From positions 1 to 7,855 of the forward strand of contig CAZESH010000210.1 in NCBI GenBank assembly GCA_964514665.1: DNA of 7,855 bases, read 5' to 3'. This DNA is from CAZESH01 sp964514665 (GTDB lineage Bacteria > Bacillota > Bacilli > Paenibacillales > KCTC-25726). Shown here piece after piece: positions 6,129 to 7,855 of this stretch; within the stretch, counting starts at the first letter, position 1; every line of letters begins with the position of its first letter. The notes beneath the pieces were generated by a model that was not told where the DNA came from, ran no database searches, and saw only the letters and a list, made by a program, of their open reading frames with translations. The translations under genes were made by a program, and so were the position numbers.

Positions 6129-6775
6129 TGAAAAAGCTCAGAACACTTCAACAAATCAAGGAAGCGGGCGTTGTCGCCGTGCTTCGCGGCGGAAGTGCGG
6201 CGGAAGTGCGGCAGATGGCCGAACGGGCGATCGAAGGCGGGATAAAAATCATCGAGATTACGATGACCGTTCCGTCTGCGCTGCAGGCGATCGAGCAGTT
6301 GGCGGCGGCTTATCCGGAGAGCGGGGACGTCGTGATCGGCGCGGGAACCGTGCTTGATCCGGAGACGGCGAGGATGACCATCTACAGCGGCGCCAGGTTT
6401 GTCGTATCCCCATCGTTCAGCCGCGAGACGATGCTGTTGTGCAACCGCTACCGCATTCCGCTCATGCCCGGTACGATGACGATTCAGGAAATTCAAACCG
6501 CGCTTGAATACGGCGCGGATGTTGTCAAGCTTTTCCCCGGCAATCTGTATTCACCGGAGATGATCAAATCCGTTCACGGTCCGCTGCCGCAAGCCAACAT
6601 CATGCCGACGGGCGGGGTAAATCTGCAAAATTTGGCCGATTGGATCAAGGCCGGAGCCTTTGCCGTGGGAATCGGCTCGGATCTCACGAAGGAAGCGGTC
6701 GCCAAAAACGTCTTTTCGCTGATCGCAGACAAAGCAAGAGCGTATATGGCCGCCTTCGCCGAAACGCAGCGCTGA
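6128..6775 (+). CDS. eda: KDPG/KHG aldolase (Eda)
   Basis: Class I aldolase (EC 4.1.2.14/4.1.3.16) that cleaves 2-keto-3-deoxy-6-phosphogluconate to pyruvate and glyceraldehyde 3-phosphate, ending the uronate route. The 215 residues match the family. The Schiff-base lysine is Lys134 in DVVKLFPG (131-138), the catalytic glutamate is Glu43 in IIEITMTVP (41-49), and Arg20 in VVAVLRGG contacts substrate. GAGTV (71-75) and PTGGV (160-164, phosphate loop) are also present. The start ATG shares its first base with the kduD stop (TAATG at 6126-6130), indicating translational coupling. The best ribosome site is GGATGG about 7 bases upstream, with a stronger GGAGG at 15 bases. The frame is open far upstream to 5891, but that part merely overlaps kduD and is unconserved. 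The KDG kinase needed to supply its substrate is not in the window. Confidence 0.95.
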   Translation: MKKLRTLQQIKEAGVVAVLRGGSAAEVRQMAERAIEGGIKIIEITMTVPSALQAIEQLAAAYPESGDVVIGAGTVLDPETARMTIYSGARFVVSPSFSRETMLLCNRYRIPLMPGTMTIQEIQTALEYGADVVKLFPGNLYSPEMIKSVHGPLPQANIMPTGGVNLQNLADWIKAGAFAVGIGSDLTKEAVAKNVFSLIADKARAYMAAFAETQR

Positions 6776-6878
6776 ACGCATGAAAGACCGGAAACGGTTT
6801 CAGGTTGAAGACAAAGTGAGTTTAAGTGGATATAGCGTATTCTGCACAGTTTTTGGTTTTGGGTTTGATTCATTTCGT

Positions 6879-7069
6879 AGAGGGATTTCTGTTCCATAGT
6901 GAGTCTGCTTTCCGTAGCTAAAGGGAGGACCTGAGAGACCTAGAACCATGAAATGTCGGAGAACTTCCCTTTATGTGATGCTTCGATGGTTCTTGGTCTG
7001 TCAGGTTCGGACTGGACATTCCCGCATCCTTGCCGGAAAGCAGTCGAACTCGGGAACAGAAATCCCTCT
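6879..7069. repeat. Nested 190-bp imperfect palindrome (MITE-like or structured RNA)
   Basis: The ends are a perfect 17-bp inverted repeat, AGAGGGATTTCTGTTCC at 6879-6895 and its reverse complement at 7053-7069. After a 9-base partly paired segment on each side, CTGCTTTCCG (6905-6914) pairs with CGGAAAGCAG (7034-7043), making outer arms of 36 bases with 31 matches. Inside, 6930-6952 pairs with 6982-7005 at 21 of 23 positions with one bulge, including AGAACCAT/ATGGTTCT, around a 29-base loop. About 52 base pairs in all is far beyond chance. No clear target-site duplication flanks it. Four T residues follow the 3' arm, so as RNA it could also end the eda transcript. Confidence 0.8.
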
Positions 7070-7100
7070 TTTGAACAAAAACTTTTACGATAGTTTCAGG

Positions 7101-7106
7101 TATAAT
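7101..7106 (+). promoter_or_regulatory. Probable -10 element of the oxidoreductase gene
   Basis: A perfect TATAAT lies 42 bases before the ATG and 31 bases after the palindrome. No good -35 hexamer is found 16-18 bp upstream (the region is A-rich, around 7077-7084), so the promoter may need an activator. TTGAAC at 7071-7076 is too far away, with a 24-bp spacer. Confidence 0.5.
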
Positions 7107-7148
7107 AAAAAGATCTTTATTCCGAATTGCGGGAGTGAAGGAAAAATC

Positions 7149-7855
7149 ATGGGAATCTATAAGATAGCCGTAGCCGGATGCGGCGGGATGTCGCGGACTT
7201 GGATACGTTATGCGCTTGCGCGCAAGGATGCAGAGATCGTAGCTTTGATCGATGTTAACTTGGAGAACGCACAAAAGATGGCAGACGAATTCAAGCTGAA
7301 CGTGCCTGTATTTGTTGATCTCAAGCAGGCGATCGAGCAAACCGGGGCAAATTTGGTATTCGATGTGACCATACCCGATAGTCATGCGGCTATCGTCAGC
7401 ACGGCATTGAAAATGGGCTGCAGCGTCATGGGCGAGAAGCCGATGGCGGCATCCATGAAGGAGGCCGGGATGGTGCTGCAGACGGCCGAGCAGAGCGGCA
7501 AAACTTATGCGGTTATGCAGAACCGCCGGTACAATCGGCAGATCCGGGCGCTCAAACACATGATCGCTTCCGATACGATCGGTGAGGTCGGCATGATCGC
7601 CGCCGATTTTTTTCTCGGTGCGCATTTCGGCGGGTTCCGTGACCTGATGGACAGTCCGTTGATCCTGGATATGGCGATCCATACGTTTGATCAAGCGAGG
7701 TTCATCACCGGCTCCGATCCTGTTTCCGTCTATTGTCACGAATATAATCCCGCGGGCTCTTGGTACAAGGGCAACGCCGCCGCCATATGCATATTTGAAT
7801 TTGCCAACGGTGCGGCGTTTTCCGCCAGCTCCCGCAGTTGCTACACAGGATATCA
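7149..7855 (+). CDS. Gfo/Idh/MocA-family oxidoreductase (partial, 3' end beyond window)
   Basis: The first 235 residues of an NAD(P)-dependent sugar- or inositol-type dehydrogenase; the frame is still open at the window end, while family members are usually 330-390 residues. The N-terminal Rossmann fold shows IAVAGCGGMSR (6-16) with the GxGG cofactor loop, followed by an acidic residue in LIDVN (33-37; Asp35), which favours NAD. GEKPMA (95-100) is the family EKP motif, with the usual catalytic lysine Lys97. LDMAIHTFDQAR (173-184) supplies the Asp174/His178/Asp181 signature of the C-terminal domain. The ATG follows GTGAAGGA with about 6 bases of spacing. It has its own TATAAT box and is separated from eda by the palindromic element, so it is probably a separate unit. 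The substrate cannot be told from sequence; the neighbourhood hints at a uronate, sugar acid or polyol. Confidence 0.92.
   Translation, partial: MGIYKIAVAGCGGMSRTWIRYALARKDAEIVALIDVNLENAQKMADEFKLNVPVFVDLKQAIEQTGANLVFDVTIPDSHAAIVSTALKMGCSVMGEKPMAASMKEAGMVLQTAEQSGKTYAVMQNRRYNRQIRALKHMIASDTIGEVGMIAADFFLGAHFGGFRDLMDSPLILDMAIHTFDQARFITGSDPVSVYCHEYNPAGSWYKGNAAAICIFEFANGAAFSASSRSCYTGY

Larger units (their letters stand above)
6776..7148. other. Non-coding gap between eda and the oxidoreductase gene
   Basis: No convincing gene is seen on either strand in these 373 bases. The left 100 bases hold a short hairpin at 6781-6802 with a GAAA loop but no T-tract, then a T-rich run around 6850-6866. The centre is the nested palindrome at 6879-7069. 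The right end holds a TATAAT box and the ribosome binding site of the next gene. The long minus-strand open frame from 7739 down to 6918 crosses this gap but is only the antisense shadow of the oxidoreductase gene. Confidence 0.7.

Noticed and set aside
6781..6802. Hairpin with GAAA loop after eda (TGAAA..CCG/CGGTTTCA), also cre-like
   Set aside because: There is no T-tract, so it is a weak terminator. The AAACGGTTTC core misses several cre positions and is too far from the next promoter.
6826..6854. Weak stem (GTG..ATA/TAT..CAC) before a TTTTT run
   Set aside because: Only six interrupted pairs, so not a credible terminator.
6918..7739. Minus-strand open frame of 273 codons
   Set aside because: It is antisense to the Gfo/Idh gene, whose plus-strand reading has all family motifs. 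Its 3' part crosses the palindrome without any domain.
1..7855. CRISPR arrays, tRNA or rRNA genes, transposase genes
   Set aside because: No regularly spaced repeats, tRNA-like cloverleaf, rRNA motifs or transposase-like proteins were seen on either strand.

Overview
The window looks like chromosomal DNA from an endospore-former-type Firmicute, most plausibly Paenibacillus or a relative such as Cohnella. The basis is moderate GC content, strong AGGAGG-type ribosome binding sites 6-8 bases before most starts, one TTG start, a CcpA cre-like box, and protein sequences of Gram-positive type. This is inference from style; no species marker is present.

Left part (1-3535): aromatic acid catabolism. 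The last 25 codons of a probable membrane transporter end at 78 and converge on two tandem leftward IclR-family regulator genes (861-91 and 1657-863, one base apart). A 135-bp regulatory gap separates them from a rightward pair: pobA (4-hydroxybenzoate 3-monooxygenase, 1793-2974) and a small flavin-type split-barrel protein (3013-3474). A strong rho-independent terminator (3477-3535) closes that pair. The gap holds an imperfect dyad that fits an IclR operator, a second small dyad, and a near-consensus cre box. This suggests pathway-specific control plus carbon catabolite repression of 4-hydroxybenzoate conversion to protocatechuate.

Middle part (3640-6775): a uronate/pectin catabolic operon, kduI - deoR-type regulator - kduD - eda. 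KduI and KduD turn the unsaturated-uronate product 5-keto-4-deoxyuronate into 2-keto-3-deoxygluconate (KDG), and Eda cleaves KDPG into pyruvate and glyceraldehyde 3-phosphate. The KDG kinase that must act between KduD and Eda is not in the window. Three copies of the 9-mer AAAACGAAC (one inverted, two direct, 10 bp apart) sit around the putative -10 element before kduI and are the likely operator of the embedded DeoR protein.

Right part (6776-7855): a 373-bp non-coding stretch carries a striking nested imperfect palindrome of about 190 bp (6879-7069). It could be a MITE-like element, a structured RNA or a large terminator. It is followed by a TATAAT box and a Gfo/Idh/MocA-family oxidoreductase gene that runs off the window end.

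Together the genes fit a plant-litter lifestyle: 4-hydroxybenzoate from lignin or phenolic esters and unsaturated uronates from pectin or related polysaccharides. No wholly new multi-gene system is evident. The least explained items are the palindromic element, the split-barrel gene behind pobA, and the paired IclR regulators.
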